Assembly: GCA_032054765.1 (NCBI GenBank)
Contig: DAMBSC010000018.1
Location: 30,322 to 94,321 of the forward strand
Direction: 5' to 3'
From: DFXE01 sp032054765
Lineage (GTDB): Bacteria > Bacteroidota > Bacteroidia > Bacteroidales > Tannerellaceae
Length of the DNA stretch: 64,000 nt
Shown here piece by piece: positions 42,328-52,095 of this stretch. The position numbers and the translations under genes were made by a program. Every line of letters begins with the position of its first letter. Within the stretch, counting starts at the first letter, position 1. The notes beneath the pieces were generated by a model. The model did no database searches, was not told the DNA's origin, and worked only from the letters and a program-made list of their open reading frames with translations.

Positions 42328-44745
42328 TCATTCAATTATTAACTCTTGTTTTCCGGTTTTTAATGCATAGTCTTTTCCTTGCCAGACAAATGTTCCGTCG
42401 ATACCGGTAGGAAGTGAAAATTCAGCCTTGAGTTTACCTTTCTTATCTACACTATATTTCACAAATATACTGCCGGAAGGATGTGGCATAGTTCCTGATA
42501 TTTCCTTAATAGAACCTAAAGAAGGCGAAATACGTACTTTCTTAAATCCGGGTGCATCGCTATCTATACCCAGCAAGATTCTGAAAAATTCAATATTAGG
42601 ACTGGAACCCCATGCATGACAATCCGAACGGGAAGGTTCAGGTTGTTCTGCCCAGGTAGTAAGACCTAAAGCCATCTGATCACGCCATATCTGTAGATTA
42701 TCCAAAAACTCATCACCTAAACCGACTTTATTTAAAGCCTGATGCACATAATAGCGAAAATAAATGGTTGCTTGTTTCAAATCAGTATTCGTAGCAAGTA
42801 TACGTTTCATTATATCAGTAGCCTCTTCTCCTGATACTATACCGGCCAGAACAGCCAACGAATTTACATGTTGTGAATAGCTACGGTGATCATGCGTATC
42901 AGCAAATATTTTACGGGAATCATCCCAATATTTATTACGGAATGTTCTACGGATATTTGTCGCTATAGATAAGTAATGTTCTCCCATAGAAGTTAGGCCA
43001 AAAGCATTCTCCATCTCTGCCGCGGCATCTAAAGTAAGTATATACATCAAATCCTGAAATGCGGAATTACCATCTTTTTCACGAACCGGCTCACCGGCAG
43101 GGAAACCTTCTGACCAGTCTCCAAAGAACCAATGTGGGACAAAAGCCAGACTATAGTCATCTTTCAACCATTGTTCATACCATGCAAGTACACCACGATA
43201 AGCTGGAAGCAACGTTCTAAGATATTCTTCATCACCACGATACATCCAATAATCATGCCCCATACAAATCCACCAGAGGGAAAAGGAGGAAATAAACTGA
43301 TGTAGCCCTGAGGGATAACGACTCATGGTAATACCATCTGCAACAATGGATTGTCTACCCTGCTCAATAGCATTTTTTACCATATATTGATCATCAGTAT
43401 TATACATGGTTATCATTGCCTGAATTCGTGTATCACCAAAATATTGTAACTGTTCATAATAGGGACAATCCATGTAGGTTTCATTAGCACATAGACGAGC
43501 TGTCAGCCAACCCATATCCAGCATTTTATTTAACTCAGGAGACTGAGGAGCAGAGAACTCATACGCTTGTTTAAAGGGATAGGCAGAAAATGTGCCATAA
43601 ACATCATCTATCACCAAAGGTTCTCCTGCCGTTGTAATATTCAGGTCTAGATAACGCCAGGTACGCCACCAAAGTGTTGTAAAGCTTCTATCATTTCCTC
43701 CATCAGGTATTATCTTGTCTTCATATCCGATAAATAACTTTCCTTTTATATCATCTCTATGGCCTTTAGGATTCAGAGAATGAGACTCGTCTCTTTTTTC
43801 TTCATACAAGGCTTCCGTATAACCAATTCTGATCTGTGCATCTTTACCTTTACTATATAAAAAAGAAAGATAACCGGTAGTCAATTGTTCATTATCCAAT
43901 AATATTCTGATTGTAGAATTAGCCGGAATTGTAACCGGCGCTGAACGTTTAGGAAAATCATTCGGGCAGGTAATTCCTTCCTCAAGACTCACACTGGCAA
44001 ATCGTTCCGGTGTCATTTCCATAGGTGGTATAGGCGCCGGGACCAATAATCTACCAGGATAGTCACGTGTACCTTTAAGAGCCCCTTCAATACCTTGTTT
44101 TGCTTTTTTCCATGAAGTATCATCAAAATCCGGCTCTTCCCATCCCCATGGATATAAGGCTGAGTTCAATAATTCACCCGGTCCGGCTACATAATAGCCA
44201 AGTACCTGCCAGTTCTCCCAGGGAGTATAAGCTTCATTCTTTATGCACAACCACGAATCATTTGTATTTACAATTTCTTCTGACTGAGTATTTCCCTGGA
44301 GTATAAAACCTGTCTGATGAAAACTTATTTGCGCAACGGGCGCACGTTCAGCATAATTCCAAACTACAGCTGCCAAAACATTCTTTCCCTTTTTCAGGTG
44401 AGGAGAAAGATCTACTGTTTCAAAATTCCAATTATAAATATCGCCTCGGGCAGGCCCCAAAGAAACAAATTTACCATTTACATATAATTTATACCGGTTA
44501 TCAGCCGAAACATGAACTATAAATTTGACAGGAATCTGATCAATCTCAAAAGTTTTTCTGAAATGATACACACCATATACATTGGCAGGCTCGTCCGGTA
44601 ATGATATCCAACGCGCATTCCAACGATCCGCATATAAAGAAGGATTCACATCAGCCTGCTTGTATCCCTCAAGACGGATTTGGGCTGTCAAAAATAAATT
44701 TCCACAAATTAAGAAAAGAAATAAAATGATATGGCACTTTTTCAT
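42328..44745 (-). CDS. GH78-like alpha-L-rhamnosidase-family protein
   Basis: From ATG 44745 the protein has 805 residues and a Sec signal (ILFLFLICGNLFLTAQ); a longer start at 44808 places extra residues before it and is less likely. An N-terminal jelly-roll of the rhamnosidase accessory type (about 25-170; HVSADNRYKLYVNGKFVSLGPARGD) precedes a second beta domain (about 220-400) and the (alpha/alpha)6 catalytic barrel (about 410-720). The barrel has MDCPYYEQLQYFGDTR, where GH78 enzymes carry their general-acid segment, and DWSEGFPAGEP. A C-terminal beta domain ends the chain. GH78 enzymes release L-rhamnose from pectin and plant glycosides. The gene has its own promoter box and no SusCD partner. 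The active-site segment is divergent, so substrate prediction is weak. Confidence 0.85.
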   Translation of the reverse strand: MKKCHIILFLFLICGNLFLTAQIRLEGYKQADVNPSLYADRWNARWISLPDEPANVYGVYHFRKTFEIDQIPVKFIVHVSADNRYKLYVNGKFVSLGPARGDIYNWNFETVDLSPHLKKGKNVLAAVVWNYAERAPVAQISFHQTGFILQGNTQSEEIVNTNDSWLCIKNEAYTPWENWQVLGYYVAGPGELLNSALYPWGWEEPDFDDTSWKKAKQGIEGALKGTRDYPGRLLVPAPIPPMEMTPERFASVSLEEGITCPNDFPKRSAPVTIPANSTIRILLDNEQLTTGYLSFLYSKGKDAQIRIGYTEALYEEKRDESHSLNPKGHRDDIKGKLFIGYEDKIIPDGGNDRSFTTLWWRTWRYLDLNITTAGEPLVIDDVYGTFSAYPFKQAYEFSAPQSPELNKMLDMGWLTARLCANETYMDCPYYEQLQYFGDTRIQAMITMYNTDDQYMVKNAIEQGRQSIVADGITMSRYPSGLHQFISSFSLWWICMGHDYWMYRGDEEYLRTLLPAYRGVLAWYEQWLKDDYSLAFVPHWFFGDWSEGFPAGEPVREKDGNSAFQDLMYILTLDAAAEMENAFGLTSMGEHYLSIATNIRRTFRNKYWDDSRKIFADTHDHRSYSQHVNSLAVLAGIVSGEEATDIMKRILATNTDLKQATIYFRYYVHQALNKVGLGDEFLDNLQIWRDQMALGLTTWAEQPEPSRSDCHAWGSSPNIEFFRILLGIDSDAPGFKKVRISPSLGSIKEISGTMPHPSGSIFVKYSVDKKGKLKAEFSLPTGIDGTFVWQGKDYALKTGKQELIIE

Positions 44746-44775
44746 CGTATTACATTTATAGTATTCTGTAGACAA

Positions 44776-44783
44776 CAAATGTA
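44776..44783 (-). promoter_or_regulatory. Putative -7 box of the rhamnosidase-like gene
   Basis: TACATTTG on the minus strand fits TAnnTTTG and is 30 bp before ATG 44745. It overlaps the region just after the CyuA-type gene. Confidence 0.5.
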
Positions 44784-44813
44784 ATAATAATAGTTTAAAA
44801 ATAATCAAATACT

Positions 44814-46103
44814 TTATTTCCCAATCATAATATCCAATACCAACCGGTCTGTGGATTCCATTCCTACAGAGCCTATAGCCGTCAGATTTGCTATTGATTT
44901 ATCTACATCCTCATCAATAATACCTTCAACAGATGTTACAACTTTATTTTCCATGGCCATCATCGCTGATAACATGGCAGTTGATACGCCACTTGTTACC
45001 TTCATTGCGCAACTGGGTTTTGCTCCATCGCAGATCATACCCGTTATATTACCGATCATATTTTTTATTGCATACGAAATCTGCTTTTTACTACCTCCCA
45101 TCAGATATGTAATGCCTGAACTGGCGCCCGTAGCAGCTACAACACATCCACAAAGGGCTGATAACCTACCTAAACTTTGCTTTATATAAATAACCATGAG
45201 ATGGCTCAACATCAAGGCACGTGTCAACTGCTCTTCAGAACATTGTATATCTTCTGCAAATGACAAAACAGGTAATGTAGCCGCAATACCCTGATTACCG
45301 CTTCCCGAATTTGTCATGACCGGAATCATTGCGCCATCCATTCGCGCATCACAGGCCGCAGCCGTCATAATCAACATGTGGGTATATGGATTATCACCCA
45401 TATATTTTCGACCATATTCCCCACATATGGTCTTACCTACTGTATGTCCGTATTTTCCTTGCATGGAAGATTCTGCAGCCTTTCTATTCAATTCAGCTGT
45501 TTGGCTGATAAAGGAAATTTCTTCAAGCGGTATTTCAGTAGCAAATTCATATACCTGGTTATAGCAGAGTTTTAATTCATTCTCGTTATTAATACACTCT
45601 TTTTTCTCCTCTTCTGTAAGACGTAGATCGGTTAGTACCAATCCGTTTTTTTCAGTATATATAATATGTGTATGTTCATGACAAATGATTACCCGTGCTG
45701 TATCTGTCCCTGCGGTACCGACCACTTCAATATATAGTTTATCTACGTTCTCTTTCAGTGCAATATAGATACATTTATCATCTATCATTTTTTTGCCATT
45801 GATAATTGCCTCTGGTGTCAGATCCTGTAAGACTTCTAGTCCATATTCCGATTTTCCAACCAGGCTTCCAAGGGCTATGGCTATGGGAAGTCCTACCATT
45901 CCGGTACCGGGAATGCCTACTCCCATGGCATTCTTTAAAATATTGGCACTTAAATAAGCTTGTATTTTTTCAGGTTTCTTTCCTAAGACTTCAGTAACCT
46001 TTGCAGAAGCAAGAGCCACTGCCATAGGCTCTGTACATCCAATAGCCGGAACAATCTCCTGATGGATTAAATCAAATATTTTAGCTTTTTTTGTGTTATC
46101 CAT
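44814..46103 (-). CDS. UPF0597/CyuA-type L-cysteine desulfidase or serine dehydratase-like protein
   Basis: The 429-residue protein matches the UPF0597 (YhaM/CyuA) family: iron-sulfur enzymes of the serine dehydratase alpha-chain type that break down L-cysteine to pyruvate, ammonia and sulfide. Cysteines in VPAIGCTEPMAVALA (Cys23), RLSALCGCVVAATG, and MICDGAKPSCAMKVTSG are those expected to hold the cluster. The NSGSGNQGIAATLPV and SGVSTAMLSAMMAM glycine-rich segments are also typical. It is cytosolic. A TATCTTTG box at 46133-46140 (minus) is a good promoter candidate. The rhamnosidase-like gene follows on the same strand with its own promoter box. Cysteine desulfidase activity is inferred from the family. 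Confidence 0.88.
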   Translation of the reverse strand: MDNTKKAKIFDLIHQEIVPAIGCTEPMAVALASAKVTEVLGKKPEKIQAYLSANILKNAMGVGIPGTGMVGLPIAIALGSLVGKSEYGLEVLQDLTPEAIINGKKMIDDKCIYIALKENVDKLYIEVVGTAGTDTARVIICHEHTHIIYTEKNGLVLTDLRLTEEEKKECINNENELKLCYNQVYEFATEIPLEEISFISQTAELNRKAAESSMQGKYGHTVGKTICGEYGRKYMGDNPYTHMLIMTAAACDARMDGAMIPVMTNSGSGNQGIAATLPVLSFAEDIQCSEEQLTRALMLSHLMVIYIKQSLGRLSALCGCVVAATGASSGITYLMGGSKKQISYAIKNMIGNITGMICDGAKPSCAMKVTSGVSTAMLSAMMAMENKVVTSVEGIIDEDVDKSIANLTAIGSVGMESTDRLVLDIMIGK

Positions 46104-46771
46104 AGTTATGACGTTAACTTCTTCCTATCAAACAAAGATACCTGTTTATTTATGAATCAGGATAAAACAATCATAAAAATATCATTTTGATACAAAAGAG
46201 AAAAGTGACATTTTGATAATTTTACTAACTTATTTTTCTAATATTTCGATCCTTAATATGGTTTGGTCACAAAAAACAATTTTTTAGGAGGTTTGAAGAA
46301 TACAAAATAATATTATATCAGGGTTAAATCATTTATTTTTCTACAAATTTTTAATTTATTAATACATAATGTTTACCTATATACAATAAATATAGAAATA
46401 TATTATTACCAATTCGTAAATGATTCTAGACCAATGAGTAGTTAAAAAATATTTATTATTATATATTCCTGCCACTCATTTTGAATTTGGCAGGATTTGT
46501 CTTAAAATCATCTGGATGAAATCTGGAAATGAACCACATGATATTTCCAAATAATGCAGATGAATCTCAAAAATGACCTTAATAAATTCAAGATTCATCT
46601 GCATCTTTAATGAAACATTGTTAAATGTTAGGCTAAAATGGTTAATTATTGTTTTTTAATTATTTATTAGGTTGATTTCGGAGGATTTGCATGTTACGCA
46701 AAATTGCGATTTTAGATAAAAATGAAACGAAATACTCTTTTTTAATAACATTTTGTAAAAGATTATAGACA
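46104..46771. other. Long A/T-rich intergenic region with three hairpins
   Basis: There is no convincing gene in these 668 bp. The CyuA promoter box TATCTTTG lies at 46133-46140. A TCCTGCCA/TGGCAGGA hairpin (46467-46474/46488-46495) and a perfect 14-bp hairpin ATGCAGATGAATCT/AGATTCATCTGCAT (46554-46567/46591-46604) lie toward the PUL3 end, with a weaker TGGAAAT/ATTTCCA pair between. The rest is A/T-rich. The hairpins may end the PUL3 transcript, or belong to a small RNA. Confidence 0.6.
46133..46140 (-). promoter_or_regulatory. Putative -7 box of the CyuA-type gene
   Basis: TATCTTTG on the minus strand fits TAnnTTTG, 29 bp before the ATG at 46103. Confidence 0.5.
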
Positions 46772-49222
46772 TCAATTAGTTATATTAATTTCAACTTTAG
46801 CACTTTTCAAACCTTTGGCTTTTGCTTCAAATTGTAAGGTTCCCTTATTCTCTCCGGCCTGTACGATAGCTGTCAGTTGTCCGCTGAATAGATGCATTTG
46901 CGGCAGATGAAATAAATCCAGACAGGTAGGATCACCATTTGCTGCTGCACGGTATGTACCTGCCCCTTTGACCATAAAATTAACGAGGCGGCCATCCACG
47001 GGACAAAGATTACCATTTTTGTCTACTGCACGAACGGTTATATATGCCAGGTCTTTACCATCTGCAGATAGTTCGAGACGGTCGACTATCAGATCCAGAC
47101 GATAGGGTTTACCTGCGGTATAGATTGTTTTTTCTTCAGTAATGTTGCCTTGTTTATCATAAGCAACTACTTTGGCTTCCCCTGGTTCGTATACAACATC
47201 CATCCACATCAGACGGTAACGGTGTTGTAATGTCGTATTACTTTTCCTTTGTTTACCATAGCTTTTACCATTGATAAACAGTTCAACTTCAGGGTAACTG
47301 GTGTAAACAAAAACCGGAGTTATTTCCCCTTCCCGTCCTTCCCAATTCCAATGAGGTAAGATATGAAGTGTTTCATCGTTTTTATTCCACAGGCTACGAT
47401 AGAGGTAGTAACGGTCTTTGGGAATACTCGCCAAATCTATAATCCCAAATAAGGAACTATGGTTAGGCCATGCATCCGTATCGTAAGGCGAAGGTTCACC
47501 AAGGTAGTCGAAACCTGTCCATACAAATTGTCCGATAGTCCAGGGATGGTCATCAGCAAGAGCGAAATCTTCATCCGGAAGGTTAGACCATGAACAATAT
47601 TCCATATCATACGAAGAAGATTGATGGTCGTCGTATTTGGCATCAGCTTTTTTCTCTACAGGGAATTTATAAACGCCCCGTGAGCTGACAGTGGAAGATG
47701 TTTCCGACCCCAATACAATATTTTGTGGTAGTTTATCATATGATTCCTGATAGCGGTGTGCCCGATAGTTGAGACCAGGAACATCGATCATAGCAGCAAA
47801 CCCATTGCTTAACACACAACTTACCTGGTCCATTCCGCAAGTTACCGGACGGGTCGGGTCTTCCCTATGGCAGATATCCTGCAGGAAAGAAGCCACTTTA
47901 TAGCCTTCAGGGTTACACTGTGTAGGAACTTCATTACCGATACTCCACATAACGACAGAGGGGTTGTTTCGATAGTTGTGCAACATATTTACCATATCAC
48001 GCTCAGCCCATTCATTGAAGAAACGATGATAACCATTAGCACATTTAGAGATATCCCATTCGTCGAAAGGCTCAATCATCATCATAAAACCCATTTCATC
48101 GCATAGTTCTACCAGTTCAGGAGCAGGCATGTTATGTGCTGTACGTATAGCGTCACAGCCCATGTCTTTCAGCATAGTTAATTGACGCCGTAAAGCTGCT
48201 GTGTTGATTGCTGCCCCTAATGGCCCCAGATCATGATGGTTACAGACCCCTTGAAACTTACGGTGTTGTCCATTCAGATAGAAACCTTTATCTGCAATAA
48301 TTTCAATATGACGGATACCGAAACGAGTTGTATAGGTATCTACCAGAGATTCACCAATGAAAATTTTTGATATAGCCTGATAAAGATGAGGTGTTTCAGG
48401 CGACCAAAGAAGCGGTGATTCTACAATGAAATTCTGCTCGAAAGGTTTGCTATGATTGATCTTTCGTATATCGTCTTTATACGCTACAATTTTACCTTTC
48501 GGAGAATGTATCTCAGTGAGGACACGTATTTCCTGTTCGTCTGTATTCTCTATATGGGTCTGTAATCTGACAGATGCTAATTCCTGTGATACATGCGGAG
48601 TTGTCAGGTAGGTACCCCATACGGGAACATGTACTTTACCGGTAATGATCAGATGTACGTTACGATAGAGTCCGGCACCGGGATACCATCGTGAGGACTG
48701 AGGTTTATTTTCGAGTCTGACAGCAATACTTTGTATATCCTTATCTTTATGCAGATATTCTGTGATATCGCAATGAAAGGAGTTATATCCATAGGGCCAG
48801 AAACAGGCTTCCTGTCCGTTTACATAGAGCCGTGCTTCACTCATAGCTCCGTCGAACAGCAAGGTCACACGTTTATTGTCCTGTAGCTGTCGGGGAATGT
48901 TTAGTCTGGTTCTGTACCAGCCGGTTCCGACGTACGGTAAACCTCCGGTACGTCCGGTTTTGACGGAGGACTGTGTTTCAAAATTTTGTGTAACTGCTAC
49001 ATCCTGAAGATCATTATTTCGATCAAACGGACCATAGATCGCCCAGTCATGCGGAATGACAACTGTTTCCCATGTTGAATCATCAAATTCTTCATGAGCA
49101 GCTGAAGGTGCGTCTTCTTTTGTGAATTTCCAATGTTCAACTAATGTCTGAGTACGTTGTCCCCAAACGTCAACTACATATCCTAACAAAAGAAAGAATA
49201 TGATAAATCTTATCGTTTTCAT
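46772..49222 (-). CDS. GH2 beta-galactosidase (PUL3)
   Basis: The 816-residue protein has a Sec signal ending VWG-Q and the GH2 domain order: sugar-binding jelly-roll (about 30-200; IPHDWAIYGPFDR), immunoglobulin-like domain (200-305) and TIM barrel (305-610). The acid/base is Glu431 in WSIGNEVP and the nucleophile Glu507 in VLGSETSS. C-terminal DUF4982-like and Ig-type domains follow. In Bacteroidetes pectin loci, GH2 enzymes of this form take galactose off the non-reducing end of galacto-oligosaccharides in the periplasm. The gene is the last of the PUL3 string, 13 bp after the GH53 gene. The locus matches the layout I recall for the B. thetaiotaomicron galactan PUL (BT4667-4673); this is from memory. 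Galactose specificity is inferred from that context. Confidence 0.93.
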   Translation of the reverse strand: MKTIRFIIFFLLLGYVVDVWGQRTQTLVEHWKFTKEDAPSAAHEEFDDSTWETVVIPHDWAIYGPFDRNNDLQDVAVTQNFETQSSVKTGRTGGLPYVGTGWYRTRLNIPRQLQDNKRVTLLFDGAMSEARLYVNGQEACFWPYGYNSFHCDITEYLHKDKDIQSIAVRLENKPQSSRWYPGAGLYRNVHLIITGKVHVPVWGTYLTTPHVSQELASVRLQTHIENTDEQEIRVLTEIHSPKGKIVAYKDDIRKINHSKPFEQNFIVESPLLWSPETPHLYQAISKIFIGESLVDTYTTRFGIRHIEIIADKGFYLNGQHRKFQGVCNHHDLGPLGAAINTAALRRQLTMLKDMGCDAIRTAHNMPAPELVELCDEMGFMMMIEPFDEWDISKCANGYHRFFNEWAERDMVNMLHNYRNNPSVVMWSIGNEVPTQCNPEGYKVASFLQDICHREDPTRPVTCGMDQVSCVLSNGFAAMIDVPGLNYRAHRYQESYDKLPQNIVLGSETSSTVSSRGVYKFPVEKKADAKYDDHQSSSYDMEYCSWSNLPDEDFALADDHPWTIGQFVWTGFDYLGEPSPYDTDAWPNHSSLFGIIDLASIPKDRYYLYRSLWNKNDETLHILPHWNWEGREGEITPVFVYTSYPEVELFINGKSYGKQRKSNTTLQHRYRLMWMDVVYEPGEAKVVAYDKQGNITEEKTIYTAGKPYRLDLIVDRLELSADGKDLAYITVRAVDKNGNLCPVDGRLVNFMVKGAGTYRAAANGDPTCLDLFHLPQMHLFSGQLTAIVQAGENKGTLQFEAKAKGLKSAKVEINITN

Positions 49223-49235
49223 GTATCACTTTTAT

Positions 49236-50270
49236 TTATTTGAATGCATCCAACGCAATGGTAGGTCGTCCATTGTTATCAAATGCGCCAAGAGTATACT
49301 CCTTCCAATTTCCATAAGATTCCGGCTCCCAGTAAAACAGGCCGAGACATTTATTGTTAGCCATACCTTTGGATTTTACCAACAAGTCGGAGAGGAATGC
49401 TTTACAAGCAGCAGCTTTATCCCAAGGCATACCTACTTCACAAATCATTACTTCGCAGTTGTAGCGACTGATCATATCATTCATATTATTCAGGCAGTCG
49501 ACATTCATTGCTTGCCATGTAGAACTTTGAGGATATAGTGACATACCGATCACATCCCATTTCCCCCCATTATTTTTTAGCCCATCAAAAAGCCAACGAA
49601 AGAGGTTATTATCATTTCCGTTTTGGATGTGTACAATTACTTTTGCTTCTGGAAATACCTCTTTTACAGCATCGTAACCGGCATTATTCAGAGCGGCGTA
49701 GTTTGCCATATGGACGGAGGCTTTCCCGTCTTCCCATAGCATCCCATTGCCTGTCTCATTCCCTACCTGTACCCATTCCGGGGTTATTCCATTTTGTTTT
49801 AAAGCAGACAGAACATCTTTTGTATGATCTACTATTGCATTTTTCAGTTCATTGAAAGATAGACCTTGCCAGGAAGCAGGTTTATTTTGCTGTCCCGGAT
49901 CAGCCCACCGGTCACTATAATGAAAGTCGATCATCAGGCGAAAACCCAGACGATCTGCCCGTAAAGCTTTTATTAGAAGATCGCTTTTATTACACCACCC
50001 ATCAGCCGGGTTTACCCACACACGCAAACGGATGGAGTTCATTCCTAATTCACGTAAGAGTTCCATACATTCATATTCACGTCCGTCGGTATTATAGAAC
50101 TTTCTACCTTCTTTCTCCATTTCCGTGAGCCAGCTAACGTCTGCTCCTTTTGCGAAACCTGTCATATCGTACACCGGTGGCTGAGGTATTTCCGGTTTAT
50201 CATCATCTGAACAGGAGAAGCATCCTGTCAGAGTGATGACAAATAATATGGATATTACGTGTAATTTCAT
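49236..50270 (-). CDS. GH53 endo-beta-1,4-galactanase lipoprotein (PUL3)
   Basis: GH53 is specific for beta-1,4-galactan, the side chain of rhamnogalacturonan I and type I arabinogalactan. The 344-residue protein has a lipoprotein signal (LTGCFSCSDDDKP; acylated Cys about 17), with acidic residues after it that suggest surface export. The TIM barrel has GFAKGADVSWLTEMEKEG, the acid/base Glu172 in QVGNETGNG and the nucleophile Glu278 in ICEVGMPWD. DFHYSDRWADPGQQNKPASW is a further family hallmark. The enzyme most likely cuts galactan at the cell surface for import by the PUL3 SusCD pair. The start overlaps the previous gene's stop by 4 bp (ATGA), so the two are translationally coupled. All catalytic residues are intact. 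Confidence 0.96.
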   Translation of the reverse strand: MKLHVISILFVITLTGCFSCSDDDKPEIPQPPVYDMTGFAKGADVSWLTEMEKEGRKFYNTDGREYECMELLRELGMNSIRLRVWVNPADGWCNKSDLLIKALRADRLGFRLMIDFHYSDRWADPGQQNKPASWQGLSFNELKNAIVDHTKDVLSALKQNGITPEWVQVGNETGNGMLWEDGKASVHMANYAALNNAGYDAVKEVFPEAKVIVHIQNGNDNNLFRWLFDGLKNNGGKWDVIGMSLYPQSSTWQAMNVDCLNNMNDMISRYNCEVMICEVGMPWDKAAACKAFLSDLLVKSKGMANNKCLGLFYWEPESYGNWKEYTLGAFDNNGRPTIALDAFK

Positions 50271-51985
50271 TGTGTAATGGAGTAAGTCATACGAATGAGA
50301 TCTACCGTTACAGTATACGTACCAGGTACATTGACAGCACTATCTTGTATATTATTACCTTTATAGTATAGAACTCCGTCGGTACCTCCAAACTTATGAG
50401 ACCAACTATCATCCATTTGTATCTCTAATCCCCAGGGAGAGTTTTCCACTATATTGATATCTCCAGTATAAACACCAGGGGTTTCAGTTGCATTCAACGG
50501 AGAATCAAATTGATAATTATCGTCCATTCCCATCACCCATATCTGTTTCCCTACCGGAGAAAGAGTATAGGTCAGAGCAGACAGGGAAGCTTCGATCAGG
50601 TAAAGGCCAGGATCTGGGGAGGGTATATTATTTTCACCTTGAAAAACAAGGCTACCACTATTCGCATCCCCTTCGGACATACTGAAATAATCACCCCAGT
50701 TTTCATTTTCTATTGCCATCTGATATCCCCAAAGTGAATTAACATTCACAACACCGGCATAATTTTTATTGCCCTCATCATAGAGGGAAATATAGTTGTC
50801 GAATGTCCAACTACCGCTGATTCCATCGTCTACACCAGGCAGGTAGAGAGTCGGATAGACTGTTTCAGGTTCCTCACTTCCGCTTTGAACACGGACTACC
50901 CAACCCTTAGGATCAGTCAAATCTATAAGTAATGTATATTCTCCTGTACCGGGAACTGTTACTGAGATATCGCTAGCTGCAGTACCGAACGATAAAGCAT
51001 TAGCAGAACCTCCAAAAGCGACAGGGGTGTCAACAGCCGCATCATCCTCAGTGCCGGTAGTATAATTATATTGTTTTCCTGTACCAGACAAGCGAATAGT
51101 TAATGTTCCTGCAGCTGTGGAATTAAATACAGTTTTCCATTGCATCTGCCGACGATCAAAGGTCATCTCTGTTTGTAAACTTCCGGATACATTTAGCTCA
51201 GATATATATAAAGCTGTCCATTCGCGATCATTGGTATCAAATACGACATAATAACACCCTCCGGGTGAAGGGAACCAGCAATTCCATGGTGCAGTTTCAT
51301 CATCAGATGAACCAAGGCGGAAGGCGGTTCCATCCTCAGGATAATTACCCCAGGTAACTCCGTCTCCTTCAAGCAACCAGAAATTATACCAGCTTACAGC
51401 ACCGACAAATCCGGTATACACACCGTCGGATGTTGGAGAGTAAAGACGATATGGACTTTCTGTCTTATCTGATTCAAGGATGTATCCTATACTCATATCT
51501 ATATCATAAGGAGTCACTTCTACCATAACGGTATTACTATATTTAGGTTCTGTGTTAGCCCCTATTTCAGAACGTATACGGAAATACAAAGGAGTACTTA
51601 CCATAGGTTCAACTCCCAGATTTTTGGCAACTGTATTCAGTTCGGCACCGTTGTATGCTTTTGAAAGATTCGTCCCTTTGGTTTCTGTCACTTTTTCAGT
51701 AAAATCCTCAGTTGTAGATACCTGAATATAGATAGATTCCAGATCAGGAGCATGCATAGATGGGTCGCTGACGGTTAATGTACTTGTTGTCCAGGTAATT
51801 GATAATACTACTTGTGAGGCCGTTTCCTGTGTGAGGACGACTTTTGATTCGGTTGCTACCAAAGCATTATCTTCATAACCATAGAGGTATATATCATCCC
51901 CGGCTTTTTCACAAGCGGTAAAATAGAATAATGCCAATAAGAGCAATACCGCTTTTTGAATATATATATTATTTATGGGTTTCAT
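50267..51985 (-). CDS. SusE/SusF-like surface glycan-binding protein (PUL3)
   Basis: This 572-residue lipoprotein (FTACEKAGDD; about Cys25) has an N-terminal SusE-type domain (about 30-170, with SKVVLTQETASQVVLSITW) and then three or more repeated beta-sandwich modules. The modules share a pattern of YTGFVGAVSWYNFWL, YAGVVNVNSLWGYQMAIEN and YTGDINIVENSPWGLEIQ, each with a nearby tryptophan. These modules resemble DUF5111/SusE-F starch-binding domains adapted to another glycan. It lies between susD and the GH53 gene. It should hold galactan at the surface for the endo-enzyme. Tryptophans in each repeat are natural sugar-stacking candidates. No catalytic site is expected. Confidence 0.88.
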   Translation of the reverse strand: MKPINNIYIQKAVLLLLALFYFTACEKAGDDIYLYGYEDNALVATESKVVLTQETASQVVLSITWTTSTLTVSDPSMHAPDLESIYIQVSTTEDFTEKVTETKGTNLSKAYNGAELNTVAKNLGVEPMVSTPLYFRIRSEIGANTEPKYSNTVMVEVTPYDIDMSIGYILESDKTESPYRLYSPTSDGVYTGFVGAVSWYNFWLLEGDGVTWGNYPEDGTAFRLGSSDDETAPWNCWFPSPGGCYYVVFDTNDREWTALYISELNVSGSLQTEMTFDRRQMQWKTVFNSTAAGTLTIRLSGTGKQYNYTTGTEDDAAVDTPVAFGGSANALSFGTAASDISVTVPGTGEYTLLIDLTDPKGWVVRVQSGSEEPETVYPTLYLPGVDDGISGSWTFDNYISLYDEGNKNYAGVVNVNSLWGYQMAIENENWGDYFSMSEGDANSGSLVFQGENNIPSPDPGLYLIEASLSALTYTLSPVGKQIWVMGMDDNYQFDSPLNATETPGVYTGDINIVENSPWGLEIQMDDSWSHKFGGTDGVLYYKGNNIQDSAVNVPGTYTVTVDLIRMTYSITQ

Positions 51986-52095
51986 ACGATAAAATTATTT
52001 AAGATATAGGTATGGAACTCAGCAGTCTGCTTTATCATCTCCTTTGGCGTAGTCAACGTATTAATGCTTCGTTTCATATCTGAATGTATTATTTA

